The notes below the pieces were generated by a model, which did no database searches, was not told where the DNA came from, and saw only the letters and a program-made list of their open reading frames with translations. This document shows, piece by piece, positions 8,326-14,508 of a stretch of 16,124 bases of DNA. The DNA lies in NCBI GenBank assembly GCA_937897985.1, contig CALCBD010000019.1, positions 1 to 16,124 of the forward strand, given 5' to 3'. The position numbers were made by a program, and so were the translations under genes. How positions within the stretch are numbered: the stretch's first letter is position 1; each line of letters opens with the position of its first letter. This DNA comes from an uncultured Paludibacter sp. (GTDB taxonomy: Bacteria > Bacteroidota > Bacteroidia > Bacteroidales > Paludibacteraceae).

Positions 8326-9708
8326 TTAGTTTACGGTAGCCGGTTGTACTTCCTGGGCATCTTTGCCTTTGTCAAGTGTTGTAAGTTGCATAAACGGAAT
8401 GTCAATTTTCACATCTTTTTCCCAACCGTTGTAATTTGTAATTACAAAATAAGGCTCAAGTATGAGCTGCCGGATAGGTACCTCGAGAGCCTGAATCATT
8501 GTAAATGTTTCGCGTTTATCAGTACCACTGAAAGTGGCTTTAGATTTCCCAGGCACAGCACCAATCATATTCGGGGGCATGGCGTCGGCATAACATTCCA
8601 TATTCGAAGCCTCCTCTGTATCGTCGAGCCAGTCACCGCCTTCTTTTGAATTCGCATTGATGGTATTGATACGCACCATACTTTGTTCTTTTCCATCAGG
8701 TGTTACATAAAATCCACTAAACCATACTTTGCCGGCATTTTGCATACCTGTAAGGAACGATTTGAAATTTTCTTTCTCTTTGTTCATCCGTTCCTTTCTT
8801 TTTTCATCATCAGTGATTTTCTCTGTAGTAAAGATAGTATCCCAGTATTTTGAATTTATTTCTACCTGATATTTAACTACAAGTCCGTTTTTGAATTTTA
8901 CTTTTTTCCCTTCAGCAATTAACTGCTTAATATCATACCATCCTGAATTGAATACAGCCCAGCTATACGGAAACGGATAATACTGATTACCTGGTACCGG
9001 GATAAAATTCATCATTACAAATTCCCTGACATCTGTTTTTGCTTCTTTTTTTCCTTCAATACCTTCAATTCTACCCATGCGAACCTCGAGGTCGCCAAGA
9101 GGATCAGCCGGGTCCAACAATTCATACACATCTATTTTTTTAAAGTCGGGTGTTCTGCCTTCCTGAAAATCGCCATAAAATACATGTTCAATTTTTCCGG
9201 TGTCAGGGTTGGCCGATTCGAGTCTTGAAAACGAAGCTTCGAGGTGACGAAGTTTGACTATTTTAGAACCATCGCGACTCAAATGGAGCACTGAAAGGGT
9301 AAAAAAGAAGTGTTTCATGTCCGTTTGCTGCTCAAGCAAATAGCGGGTTGGCCTGTTGTATTTGAAAAAACGTAATATTTCTTCGTTTTCTGTCGGGGTA
9401 CCGTCGGGCTTGGTATGTGATATACCCAGGCCATAGCCCATTAATATTTTTGTGAATATATTGGTACTCATTACCTCATCTTTACGACGAAGCGATACAA
9501 TATCATAAGGTCGCTGATTGTCATCTCCCCATGGCACATAACCACGATATGTATCAGGTGCATTAGGTATTTTTTTGGGAACCACACGTACCGAATCTTC
9601 AAAAACTGAAGATCCGGAATTCATTTTTTCCAACGCTCGTTGAGCGTTACCATCAATAGGGATTTCGAGTAGAACCTTGTCGAGAACCGGGTTATTTGTT
9701 TTAGCCAT
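8326..9708 (-). CDS. Phage portal-like protein (460 aa)
   Basis: Likely the portal subunit, which forms the ring at one capsid vertex through which DNA passes. The length fits. The N-terminal part has a 'YVPWGDDNQRPYDIVSLRRK' segment (about 59-78), a pattern I associate with Bacteroidota phage portal-type proteins. Residues ~375-440 contain 'PPNMIGAVPGKSKATFSGTD' followed by KRE and a helix, then a conserved 'LEPYFVITNYNGW', resembling the portal clip/crown region with its invariant pocket near 'GxxKRExF'. A charged helical middle (~300-325, KRKERMNKEKENF) could be stem or wing. Small late genes flank it on both sides. No terminase is visible upstream, which is unusual because terminase normally precedes the portal. 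Portal assignment is likely but not proven without a search. Confidence 0.72.
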   Translation of the reverse strand: MAKTNNPVLDKVLLEIPIDGNAQRALEKMNSGSSVFEDSVRVVPKKIPNAPDTYRGYVPWGDDNQRPYDIVSLRRKDEVMSTNIFTKILMGYGLGISHTKPDGTPTENEEILRFFKYNRPTRYLLEQQTDMKHFFFTLSVLHLSRDGSKIVKLRHLEASFSRLESANPDTGKIEHVFYGDFQEGRTPDFKKIDVYELLDPADPLGDLEVRMGRIEGIEGKKEAKTDVREFVMMNFIPVPGNQYYPFPYSWAVFNSGWYDIKQLIAEGKKVKFKNGLVVKYQVEINSKYWDTIFTTEKITDDEKRKERMNKEKENFKSFLTGMQNAGKVWFSGFYVTPDGKEQSMVRINTINANSKEGGDWLDDTEEASNMECYADAMPPNMIGAVPGKSKATFSGTDKRETFTMIQALEVPIRQLILEPYFVITNYNGWEKDVKIDIPFMQLTTLDKGKDAQEVQPATVN

Positions 9709-9713
9709 AAAAT

Positions 9714-9938
9714 TTATAGAATTATTTCCTGATCATTGAATTCAAAAAAACATTTCAATCTCACTTTCCGAACCTCGCGACTTTCGAGAAAAAGCAGATT
9801 AACAGTATCTTTTTCAAAAAAAGTAGAAGTACATACTACATTTTTGCAGTACATTTTTTCGCCGTTTGCTTTCCATACACCACAATTAAATGGTACATTA
9901 TTCGTTCGGAGTGATTCTCTGAGTGCGTTGATATGCAT
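9714..9938 (-). CDS. Small conserved-type phage protein (74 aa)
   Basis: A 74-aa protein between the 383-aa virion gene and the portal-like gene (5-base gap to the latter, 2-base gap from the former). It has an alternating hydrophobic/polar beta pattern with 'PFNCGVWKANGEKMYCKNVV' (~16-35), then 'CTSTFFEKDTVNLLFLESRE' (~36-55) and 'VRKVRLKCFFEFNDQEIIL'. This resembles a short family I recall from Bacteroidota prophages whose consensus includes an '(N/S)xxS.EIRK(I/V)R' stretch. The function is unknown. The tight spacing leaves no doubt that it is in the operon. The ATG at 9938 is the only plausible start. Confidence 0.65.
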   Translation of the reverse strand: MHINALRESLRTNNVPFNCGVWKANGEKMYCKNVVCTSTFFEKDTVNLLFLESREVRKVRLKCFFEFNDQEIIL

Positions 9939-9940
9939 AA

Positions 9941-11092
9941 TTAGTTAAATGTTGGGTCGAAGGATTCGTCAAATATGCCATTGCCGGAATTGTTATACTT
10001 TAACTGTTCCTCATTTGCCGATTTGAAGCTAAATTTGAATGCCTTCAATTCGTTTGTGTTACTATCTTTTTTGTCACTGCTTGTCAAAACTATATCTTCA
10101 GTCTTTCCGCCAGAATAGAGTTTTACGTCGAAACTATATATCAGCTCGTTCAACCAATCCATTTCACTCTCAGTGATAAACCCGGTGTTTACCGATTTCT
10201 CGGACATAAATTCCTGTGTATTTTTACGGTATTTCCGGCTGGTAATAGATAGATTAAATTCATTTGATATTTTATTCTCGAGTGTGCCGGTTGCTGTGAA
10301 TGTTTCACTTACTCCAAAAGAATTTGTGAAAATGAAGTTGATTTTATTTCTATAAAAATTGCGGTCAACCATGTAGGTGAAAGCATAAGATTCTATTTGC
10401 AACGTTGGGACCGTGAACCAGATATCGTACTGGAGTATATCGTCGGTTAATATTCCGGAAGCCATTCTGATAGCTGAAAGCGAAGTATCGAAAGTAATAA
10501 TCTTATCAATTGAATCAGATGAAAAGCTGATCAGTTTCCCTGGTTTATTCTTCAGCTCTCCTCCGGAGATATAATATACTTTGTACAGAATAATAAATTC
10601 GGAACCGGCTAAGTGAACGTATGATAAATACTCATTCCGATCCGCACCGGTTCTCTTTTCATTTCCTAAATGAGTGAGGAAGTTTTGTGATATATGTAAC
10701 TGAGCATTGAGCGTTTCAGGCATTACAGCGTCGCAATGCAGTACCCTGAAATTAAATCCAAAATCATTTGCAACCAAAAATTCATTGTCGGAAGCACTTG
10801 TTGCATTAATATCAAACGACATCGACACGTCGACCAATAGTCCGGTTGTGAATACCGAACCATTTACAACTGTTTTATTGGCTGCGAAATAGGCAGAAAT
10901 AATATCGTTGAGCTGAGCAATTGTAATATTTCCATCGTTGTCAAATTTGTATGTCTCCTGAATGGCTACAGCAGTACCAACTTTTAACGTAAAAAGTACC
11001 GAAGTTTCAGCATCTCCGGCAACAATCAAAATATCCGATATATTTTTTTCAAAAACAAGTCCTGTTGGTCTCTTTGTTATAATCAATGCCAT
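9941..11092 (-). CDS. Phage tail/virion structural protein (383 aa)
   Basis: I chose the ATG at 11092 (MALIITKRPTG); the frame extends upstream only to a weak GTG at 11119. AGAGG lies 6 bases before this ATG, a rare good ribosome binding site here, but it sits inside a hairpin arm (see 11097-11136). The protein is beta-rich. It contains 'NFIFTNSFGVSETFTATGTL' (about residues 264-283), similar to the 'F.N.FGVPETF..TG' motif that I recall in a common Bacteroidota prophage structural protein. It ends in an Asn/Phe/Asp-rich tail. No signal peptide is seen. Candidate roles are distal tail, baseplate or capsid-associated protein. It lies upstream of the portal-like gene, where many phages carry terminase, so this module's order is unusual. 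Confidence 0.7.
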   Translation of the reverse strand: MALIITKRPTGLVFEKNISDILIVAGDAETSVLFTLKVGTAVAIQETYKFDNDGNITIAQLNDIISAYFAANKTVVNGSVFTTGLLVDVSMSFDINATSASDNEFLVANDFGFNFRVLHCDAVMPETLNAQLHISQNFLTHLGNEKRTGADRNEYLSYVHLAGSEFIILYKVYYISGGELKNKPGKLISFSSDSIDKIITFDTSLSAIRMASGILTDDILQYDIWFTVPTLQIESYAFTYMVDRNFYRNKINFIFTNSFGVSETFTATGTLENKISNEFNLSITSRKYRKNTQEFMSEKSVNTGFITESEMDWLNELIYSFDVKLYSGGKTEDIVLTSSDKKDSNTNELKAFKFSFKSANEEQLKYNNSGNGIFDESFDPTFN

Positions 11093-11096
11093 AAAA

Positions 11097-11136
11097 AACC
11101 TCTGAATTAATTGTATCACAAATTAAAACAGAGGTT
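11097..11136 (-). promoter_or_regulatory. Hairpin covering the ribosome binding site of the 383-aa gene
   Basis: Arms AACCTCTG (11097-11104) and CAGAGGTT (11129-11136) are a perfect 8-bp inverted repeat, and the loop sequences (TTAATTG and CAAATTAA) can extend the pairing with one bulge. In the transcript the 3' arm carries the AGAGG ribosome binding site and is followed by further U residues and then the ATG at 11092. The same structure could therefore be a weak intrinsic terminator or a translation-blocking hairpin. Confidence 0.5.
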
Positions 11137-11234
11137 GAATTATAAAAAAAGACAGGGTATATATCGGTCTTGTTTGTACGACAGTTATTGTTTTTCGCTT
11201 CGAATTAATTGATTATTGAAAATTGAACACAAAA

Positions 11235-11260
11235 AAACCGCCTTTTTTAAGAGGCGGTTT
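11235..11260 (-). terminator. Intrinsic terminator after the three small genes
   Basis: Arms AAACCGCC (11235-11242) and GGCGGTTT (11253-11260) form a perfect 8-bp G+C-rich stem. In leftward transcription the stem is followed by a run of seven U residues (11231-11237, partly within the arm). It lies 5 bases beyond the stop of the 84-aa gene. It would separate the small-gene cluster from the structural genes, unless read through by antitermination. I saw no convincing promoter between this terminator and the 383-aa gene. Confidence 0.8.
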
Positions 11261-11265
11261 CATAT

Positions 11266-11520
11266 TTATTCCGGAAGTTCTTTTTTATTTTCTGATTTCA
11301 TTAACCAAACCGGAGTATCTCCTTCGAATCCGATAGAATACAAATTCATTGTCAGATATGCTGAAATTTCGTTTGTAGTAAAGTCAGCCATTGGCCGAAG
11401 GTCCATTACAATATCTTCGCTTGTTTTGCGTACAGTTGCCGTACTTTCATCGGCCGGTTGAAATTGACCGCAATACCTCGAGATGATGATGATTTTAAAA
11501 TCCGGAAGCTGGTTACTCAT
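11266..11520 (-). CDS. Small late-operon phage protein (84 aa)
   Basis: An 84-aa protein, third in a chain of three small genes. Start ATG at 11520 overlaps the stop of the 93-aa gene by 4 bases (ATGA), which fits translational coupling. It has a hydrophobic strand near the N-terminus (FKIIIISRYCGQF), a polar middle, a helix ~48-63, and an acidic/basic C-terminus. I do not recognise a family. The intrinsic terminator lies directly downstream. Its place just after the operon's promoter and leader allows either a small virion component or a regulator of late expression. There is no motif to decide. Confidence 0.62.
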   Translation of the reverse strand: MSNQLPDFKIIIISRYCGQFQPADESTATVRKTSEDIVMDLRPMADFTTNEISAYLTMNLYSIGFEGDTPVWLMKSENKKELPE

Positions 11521-11798
11521 GATTTTTCTCCTTTCTTGAAACCTTCTAAAATAGATAAATTCAAATCAATCATTACTTCGCGCATATATCCCAGATTAAT
11601 AAGGAAGCCTTTTATTTTTTGGACTTCTCCAAGTGTGTCGTCAGCATCCATTAGCTCAATCAGCTTGTAAGTAATCTCCACAATCTGGTCAGAATATGTT
11701 TCGAACTGTGTATAAATATGGTTCAAATCGCTGTGAGTATTGCGTTGCAGAGCTTCAATCAGTGCGTTACTGATCGGGAATCCATTAACTGTTGTCAT
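11517..11798 (-). CDS. Small helical late-operon phage protein (93 aa)
   Basis: A 93-aa, strongly helical and acidic protein, with amphipathic helices at about residues 9-50 (ALIEALQRNTHSDLNHIYTQ onward) and 52-85, and a short basic tail GFKKGEKS. It is coupled by 4-base ATGA overlaps to both its upstream (83 aa) and downstream (84 aa) neighbours. I do not recognise a family. Size and helicity could suit a scaffold, chaperone or adaptor protein, but nothing in the sequence picks one. Confidence 0.62.
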   Translation of the reverse strand: MTTVNGFPISNALIEALQRNTHSDLNHIYTQFETYSDQIVEITYKLIELMDADDTLGEVQKIKGFLINLGYMREVMIDLNLSILEGFKKGEKS

Positions 11799-12046
11799 AC
11801 GGCTAACCCTTCCTTAAAATTCAGAGTTAAACTGAAATTTTTACTCATAAAAGTAACATGATCACAATCGGTTTTGGATACACGGCCGGCAATGGTTGTG
11901 TGTTCGCATTTACGGATTTCCTTTCGGGCTTCGTTTACAATTTCATTCAGTAATGCCAATGCCTCTGCACTGGTGGCTTCTTTTACGCGGTCGGTAGGGC
12001 GTACCGGCTTTTGCAGGCGGTGCCTGCGGGTTGTGTTTGTGTTCAT
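11795..12046 (-). CDS. First gene of the late operon, small basic protein (83 aa)
   Basis: The N-terminal ~22 residues are very basic and Thr-rich (MNTNTTRRHRLQKPVRPTDR), suggesting nucleic-acid contact. A helix (~23-45, SAEALALLNEIVNEARKEI) and a short C-terminal strand region follow. I do not recognise a family. The ATG at 12046 lies only 2 bases after a 14-base segment (12049-12062) that can pair with the leader, so its translation could depend on leader folding. Codons ~7-12 form a strong hairpin (GCAGGC 12013-12018 / GCCTGC 12022-12027). It overlaps the next gene by ATGA. A role as a regulator acting back on the leader RNA is possible but only a guess. Confidence 0.6.
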   Translation of the reverse strand: MNTNTTRRHRLQKPVRPTDRVKEATSAEALALLNEIVNEARKEIRKCEHTTIAGRVSKTDCDHVTFMSKNFSLTLNFKEGLAV

Positions 12047-12079
12047 TGTGGTAGTTTCTGCATTTAATTTTATGGCAAT

Positions 12080-12161
12080 AAAAAAAGCGATGCCAATATC
12101 ACGCTGCAGAAACTACCATCGGGTAAAATACCGCTCCACACGGCTCGTGATATGGCATCGC
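12080..12161 (-). terminator. Leader terminator 2 (long-loop stem plus U7)
   Basis: Arms at 12146-12161 and 12087-12103 pair over 16 bases with one bulged base, about half G+C. In leftward transcription the second arm is followed by seven U residues (12080-12086). The 42-base loop contains segment R, which is shared by the alternative pairings. It lies 34 bases before the first start codon, so if it acts as drawn it would stop late-operon transcription before any gene. Confidence 0.6.
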
Positions 12162-12185
12162 CATATTTTTAATAAGTTTGGGCAT
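12099..12185 (-). CDS. Possible 28-codon leader ORF in the late leader
   Basis: An ATG at 12185 opens a 28-residue frame (starts MPKLIKNMAMPYHEPC) that ends with TGA at 12099-12101. The frame crosses the first arm and loop of terminator 2 and stops within its second arm, as expected for an attenuation leader peptide. Internal ATGs at 12164 and 12158, after an A/T-rich stretch, are alternative starts. There is no ribosome binding site and no run of repeated codons to suggest a sensed amino acid. It could be chance. Confidence 0.3.
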   Translation of the reverse strand: MPKLIKNMAMPYHEPCGAVFYPMVVSAA

Positions 12186-12208
12186 AAAAAAACCAGCTCG
12201 TTAGCTGG
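12186..12208 (-). terminator. Leader terminator 1
   Basis: In leftward transcription the leader has CCAGCT-AACG-AGCTGG (arms 12203-12208 and 12193-12198) followed directly by seven U residues (12186-12192). This is a compact intrinsic terminator about 35 bases after the expected transcription start. Its first two C residues can alternatively pair in the GTGA-tetraloop hairpin at 12207-12220. Confidence 0.65.
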
Positions 12209-12240
12209 GTATCACTACCCGATTAATAATTTCTGCGTTG

Positions 12241-12270
12241 CAAAGGTGCGAAACATTTTTGAAACGACAA
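12241..12270 (-). promoter_or_regulatory. Bacteroidota-type promoter of the late operon
   Basis: The minus strand reads TTG (12268-12270), a 19-base spacer, then CACCTTTG (12241-12248). This matches the Bacteroidota -33 TTG / -7 TAnnTTTG arrangement except for C in place of the first T. Transcription would start near 12235 and enter the structured leader. Confidence 0.6.
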
Positions 12271-12276
12271 TGAAAA

Positions 12277-12295
12277 AAGTCAATTATTTTGACTT
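12277..12295. promoter_or_regulatory. 7-bp palindrome beside the late promoter
   Basis: AAGTCAA (12277-12283) and TTGACTT (12289-12295) form a perfect inverted repeat spanning the stop codon of the 145-aa lipoprotein gene and lying 7 bases upstream of the late promoter. On the minus strand it is followed by a U-rich run, so it may be a weak terminator for the lipoprotein operon. It could equally be an operator for a late-gene activator or repressor. Confidence 0.4.
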
Positions 12296-12711
12296 ATTTT
12301 ATTTTTCAAAGCTTCATTACTTAACACATTAAAATCAATTTTCTTTAAATTACCTGTTTCTCCACCAATTAAAACAAGCATAAAGTCATTCACAATTACA
12401 GTAAATTCTACATTGTTATGACTTAATAAATTTTCAACTTTAATCTTTAAACTACCTTTATCATTAGACTTTTCATAGCTGAAAATATTTTCAATGTTAC
12501 CATTAGAATCATATACATAGATGTTACTATCAGTAAATATATGTATTTTTTTTTCTGCACCCTCAAATATCTTAATAGGGTTACCGGAAGTAAATTCTTG
12601 TTCTTTATCTAAAATCCAAATATTTGATTTTAAGGATTTAATACTTTTGTCAAATTTACTTTCACATGATAATGTCAAGATAGTAAAAATAAGTACCAGA
12701 ATTTTCTTCAT
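12280..12711 (-). CDS. Small lipoprotein in accessory region (143 aa)
   Basis: The N-terminus MKKILVLIFTILTLSCES is a typical lipoprotein signal with lipobox LTLSC, so the mature protein should be lipid-anchored through Cys. I chose ATG 12711 (MKK) over ATG 12717 two codons upstream; either is possible. The mature part is short, Lys/Asn/Ile-rich and beta-like. I recognise no domain. It follows the larger lipoprotein gene by about 30 bases, on the same strand, so the two form an operon. Its stop lies in the palindrome beside the late promoter. The DNA is about 25% G+C, lower than the late genes. A lysogenic-conversion or superinfection-exclusion lipoprotein is plausible from context. Confidence 0.68.
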   Translation of the reverse strand: MKKILVLIFTILTLSCESKFDKSIKSLKSNIWILDKEQEFTSGNPIKIFEGAEKKIHIFTDSNIYVYDSNGNIENIFSYEKSNDKGSLKIKVENLLSHNNVEFTVIVNDFMLVLIGGETGNLKKIDFNVLSNEALKNKISQNN

Positions 12712-12741
12712 AGGCATAAACTTTAAATGATTGATAATAAA

Positions 12742-13554
12742 TTATTTATTTTTCAAAATATCGTATGCCATCAAAGCATCCCTAATTTCTGTAACCTCTT
12801 TTGCAGATAAATTTCTTGTACGAGTATATTTGCCGGACAATCTCATTTTTATACTTTTACCATTTACCATTTTTCTCATGAAAGCAATAATCTCATCATT
12901 TGGTGATATCTCAATCCACTCCCAAACTTCACCATCATTATCAGTCTTTTTATCACTATACTCATCAAAAGGTATATTAATTGTATTACCATCATAAGAT
13001 AAATATGCATTTTCAAAGAAAATCCAATCATCTCCAGAATAGGACATTTTTAATATTAACCAAGTTGATCCTGATTTTTTTCCAATATACAATGATGTTA
13101 AATTTTCATTGTTGTAATGTGTAAACGTTTTTGGTTCGTACCAAGTAATTCCATTTACATCATCATATTTTTTAGCTAATTTTGAGACGGATAATAGTTT
13201 TTCTTTTTCTATTTTAGCTATACTATCTTGTCTTATTTTATTAATTTTCAATATGCTGTCATTAATTTGCTTTGTCAATTCAGTATACAAGCTATCGACA
13301 CTTTTACATATTGAAGTTTCCGGAGTGTATGTCTTTAATTTGATATTTATATCTTTTAGATTTTGTAAATCTCTACTAATAAAGAACATCTTTGCCTTTG
13401 CATATAATTTATCAGGCGAATTTTTATACATTTCAATTTCTTTATTAAGAGAATCAACTTTATTCTCTAAAGCTGAAATTCTTAATTTGTTTGACTTATT
13501 ATCACAAGAAATTAACAATAAGCTAATTACAACTAAGATTAAATTTTTTTTCAT
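12742..13554 (-). CDS. Lipoprotein with coiled coil and C-terminal beta domain (270 aa)
   Basis: The signal peptide MKKNLILVVISLLLISCDNK carries lipobox LLISC. Start ATG 13554 is preferred; ATG 13560 would add two residues. After the lipid anchor come coiled-coil helices (about 25-45 and 90-128, with a charged RQDSIAKIEKEKL stretch) and a C-terminal domain (about 135-240). That domain contains WYEPKTF, 'LYIGKKSGSTWLILKMSYSG', DDWIFFENAYLSYDG and VWEWIEI, then a helix. I recall a similar 'DDW..(I/F)...G...WEW' domain in other bacterial and phage lipoproteins with no assigned role. It heads a two-gene lipoprotein operon divergent from the XRE regulator. Its start region is duplicated at 14406-14470. 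A cell-envelope moron function such as phage exclusion is a guess. Confidence 0.72.
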   Translation of the reverse strand: MKKNLILVVISLLLISCDNKSNKLRISALENKVDSLNKEIEMYKNSPDKLYAKAKMFFISRDLQNLKDINIKLKTYTPETSICKSVDSLYTELTKQINDSILKINKIRQDSIAKIEKEKLLSVSKLAKKYDDVNGITWYEPKTFTHYNNENLTSLYIGKKSGSTWLILKMSYSGDDWIFFENAYLSYDGNTINIPFDEYSDKKTDNDGEVWEWIEISPNDEIIAFMRKMVNGKSIKMRLSGKYTRTRNLSAKEVTEIRDALMAYDILKNK

Positions 13555-13607
13555 AAACATAAATTTTAATAGGGTTAATAAAATAAAGCCATAAAGATAT
13601 AAAAAAA
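13544..13607. repeat. Promoter/start block, copy A
   Basis: About 60 bases covering the start codons and upstream region of the 270-aa lipoprotein gene recur nearly unchanged at 14406-14470. Shared are the T-run, CATAAACATAAATTTTAAT, GGTTAATAAAAT and AAAGATATAAAAAAA. On the minus strand this copy has TATCTTTA (13592-13599), one base off the TAnnTTTG box, so it may be the lipoprotein promoter. No good -33 element is visible. Confidence 0.6.
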
Positions 13608-13728
13608 TAATATTATCTGCTGTGAGTCACAAATTTAATACGATTTTAAGAAGTGTTTAACCGCGTGCATTTAATTTCATAGCTGACCCTTTGGGATCGG
13701 CTTTGAAGAATTAGTATTGATGTAATAA

Positions 13729-13756
13729 TTTGAATTTCAATTTTTTTATATATTTG
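13729..13756 (+). promoter_or_regulatory. Promoter of the XRE regulator
   Basis: TTTG (13729-13732), a 16-base spacer, then TATATTTG (13749-13756), a perfect TAnnTTTG box, lies 31 bases before the regulator's ATG. The spacer is a little short compared with the usual 17-21. It faces away from the lipoprotein operon, so the ~230-base divergent region 13555-13787 probably carries control sites for both directions. Confidence 0.6.
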
Positions 13757-13787
13757 CAAAAATGTCGAAAACATTAAAAATATAAAT

Positions 13788-14141
13788 ATGAAAGAAAGAT
13801 TTGGTGAATGGATAAAAATGCTAAGAATTTCCAAAAAAATGACTTTGAAAGAGCTAGCACCTGAACTTGGATATCATTTTGGAAATCTATCCAAAATAGA
13901 AAAATGTCAACGTGAATTTAACGAAGAAAAACTCACACAGCTTGCATCTGTTTTTAATTTGGATATAGAGATAGTTAAAGCCGAATTTATTAGTGACTTC
14001 ATTGCAAGAAGAATTCTTCAAGAAAGGAATTATCAGGAAATTTTAGAACTTATTAATGAAAAAGTTCAGTATTTTGAACAAAATAGGGTTAATTTCAGGT
14101 CTGTAAAAAAGTTAAGCCGTAAATGGAAAATTCTTGATTGA
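13788..14141 (+). CDS. XRE-family helix-turn-helix regulator (117 aa)
   Basis: A DNA-binding transcriptional regulator. Residues ~5-62 form a Cro/C1-type HTH (FGEWIKMLRISKKMTLKELA, then ELGYHFGNLSKIEKCQREF), including the typical 'LSKIEKGxR' recognition-helix pattern with C in place of G. Residues ~70-105 are helical and may form a dimerisation tail. The layout resembles the XRE proteins often found beside DNA methyltransferase genes in Bacteroidota, but no methyltransferase is visible here. It is the only gene on the plus strand and diverges from the lipoprotein operon, which it may control, along with itself. The palindromic repeats begin 36 bases after its stop and are possible binding sites. 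A maintenance repressor of the prophage is another possibility. Confidence 0.82.
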   Translation: MKERFGEWIKMLRISKKMTLKELAPELGYHFGNLSKIEKCQREFNEEKLTQLASVFNLDIEIVKAEFISDFIARRILQERNYQEILELINEKVQYFEQNRVNFRSVKKLSRKWKILD

Positions 14142-14169
14142 GTCCATTTTTGTTTTTTTCAGATACTTC

Positions 14170-14393
14170 TATGAACCTAAGAACAAATTGTACAATTTGT
14201 TCTTATAAGTTGCTATATAACAGTAAGCTGCAAGACTGTTAAGTAAAACAAATTGTACGCTAAAAAATGTAAATTTTGGAGTTTTAAATGTTCAGTTTAT
14301 CTGCGATTCTTTTGATATGCTGTTATTTATCCTTTAAATAAAATATGAACAATTTGTTTAAAAAAATTTGTACAATTTGTTTTTGAGTTTATA
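14170..14393. repeat. Long direct repeat, copy 1 (224 bp)
   Basis: Nearly 90% identical, in the same orientation, to 15002-15202. It opens with a perfect 28-bp palindrome and has a further CAAATTGTAC at 14249-14258 and an inverted GTACAATTTG at 14370-14379. It carries about 23 extra bases (GAACAATTTG plus an A-run, near 14347-14369) that copy 2 lacks. These are explained by slippage or recombination between the two adjacent ACAATTTGTT motifs. No ORF lies inside. It could be a recombination site, a MITE-like element or a regulator-binding region. Confidence 0.8.
14178..14205. repeat. Perfect 28-bp palindrome, copy 1
   Basis: Each arm is TAAGAACAAATTGT or its complement, with the centre between 14191 and 14192. 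The inner 26 bases are two 12-bp arms around a TA dinucleotide, the same layout as the crossover sites of Hin-family serine invertases. Copy 2 (15010-15037) differs at two positions (G/C to A/T) that are exact partners, so the symmetry is kept. Confidence 0.75.
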
Positions 14394-14394
14394 A

Positions 14395-14421
14395 TTAATA
14401 AAATATTTTTTTCATAAACAT
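14395..14421 (-). pseudogene. Relic start of a lipoprotein gene
   Basis: The minus strand encodes MFMKKIFY and then a TAA stop, directly abutting repeat copy 1. The first five residues and ~60 bases upstream match the start of the 270-aa lipoprotein gene (MFMKK). This looks like a lipoprotein gene whose body was lost, with only the start and promoter left, possibly by recombination at the repeat. Confidence 0.4.
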
Positions 14422-14470
14422 AAATTTTAATGAGGTTAATAAAATATTGAATCACAAAGATATAAAAAAA
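14406..14470. repeat. Promoter/start block, copy B
   Basis: Second copy of the block at 13544-13607, with a few substitutions. Here the minus-strand box is TATCTTTG (14455-14462), a full match to TAnnTTTG, but the -33 side is replaced by the terminator hairpin and no well-spaced TTG is present. If active it would drive leftward transcription through repeat copy 1 and antisense to the XRE gene. Confidence 0.6.
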
Positions 14471-14508
14471 AAGCTCCAATCACCTGAGTGGTTGGAACTT
14501 CTTTTTTT
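14471..14508. terminator. Bidirectional terminator after the third lipoprotein gene
   Basis: TCCAATCAC (14475-14483) pairs with GTGGTTGGA (14488-14496) around a CTGA loop, extended by AAG/CTT after a one-base mismatch. There is an A-run on the left (14464-14472) and a T-run on the right (14502-14508), so it can work in both directions. It lies about 30 bases after the stop of the 101-aa lipoprotein gene. Confidence 0.75.

Larger units (their letters stand above)
12049..12236 (-). promoter_or_regulatory. Structured leader with mutually exclusive pairings
   Basis: Leftward transcription from 12241-12270 yields a long 5' leader. A central segment R (12105-12125) can pair upstream with U (12106-12112/12230-12236, 7 bp, and 12118-12125/12216-12223, 8 bp). 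It can also pair downstream with D (12105-12118/12049-12062, perfect 14 bp). R itself lies in the loop of a terminator-like stem (12087-12103/12146-12161). Pairing with D would form a pseudoknot with that stem, or replace it, and would sequester the bases just before the first start codon. The upstream GGGTA (12216-12220 in the transcript) can instead form a local GTGA-tetraloop hairpin with 12207-12211, which competes with terminator 1. The logic resembles attenuation. No known riboswitch class is recognised. Confidence 0.65.

Noticed and set aside
12106..12150. GAGCCGTGTG in the leader as a group II intron domain V start
   Set aside because: The minus-strand match is short, lacks the GAAA-loop hairpin and the returning arm of domain V, and no intron-encoded reverse transcriptase is present.
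11874..12332. 152-codon plus-strand ORF across the late leader
   Set aside because: It runs antisense to the first late gene, the leader and the promoter. The inverted repeats explain the sequence better, and the product looks like a shadow translation.
13646..13834. 62-codon minus-strand ORF over the XRE start
   Set aside because: It overlaps the XRE promoter and start antisense, has no upstream signals, and its hydrophobic Phe/Ile-rich product fits shadow coding of A/T-rich DNA.
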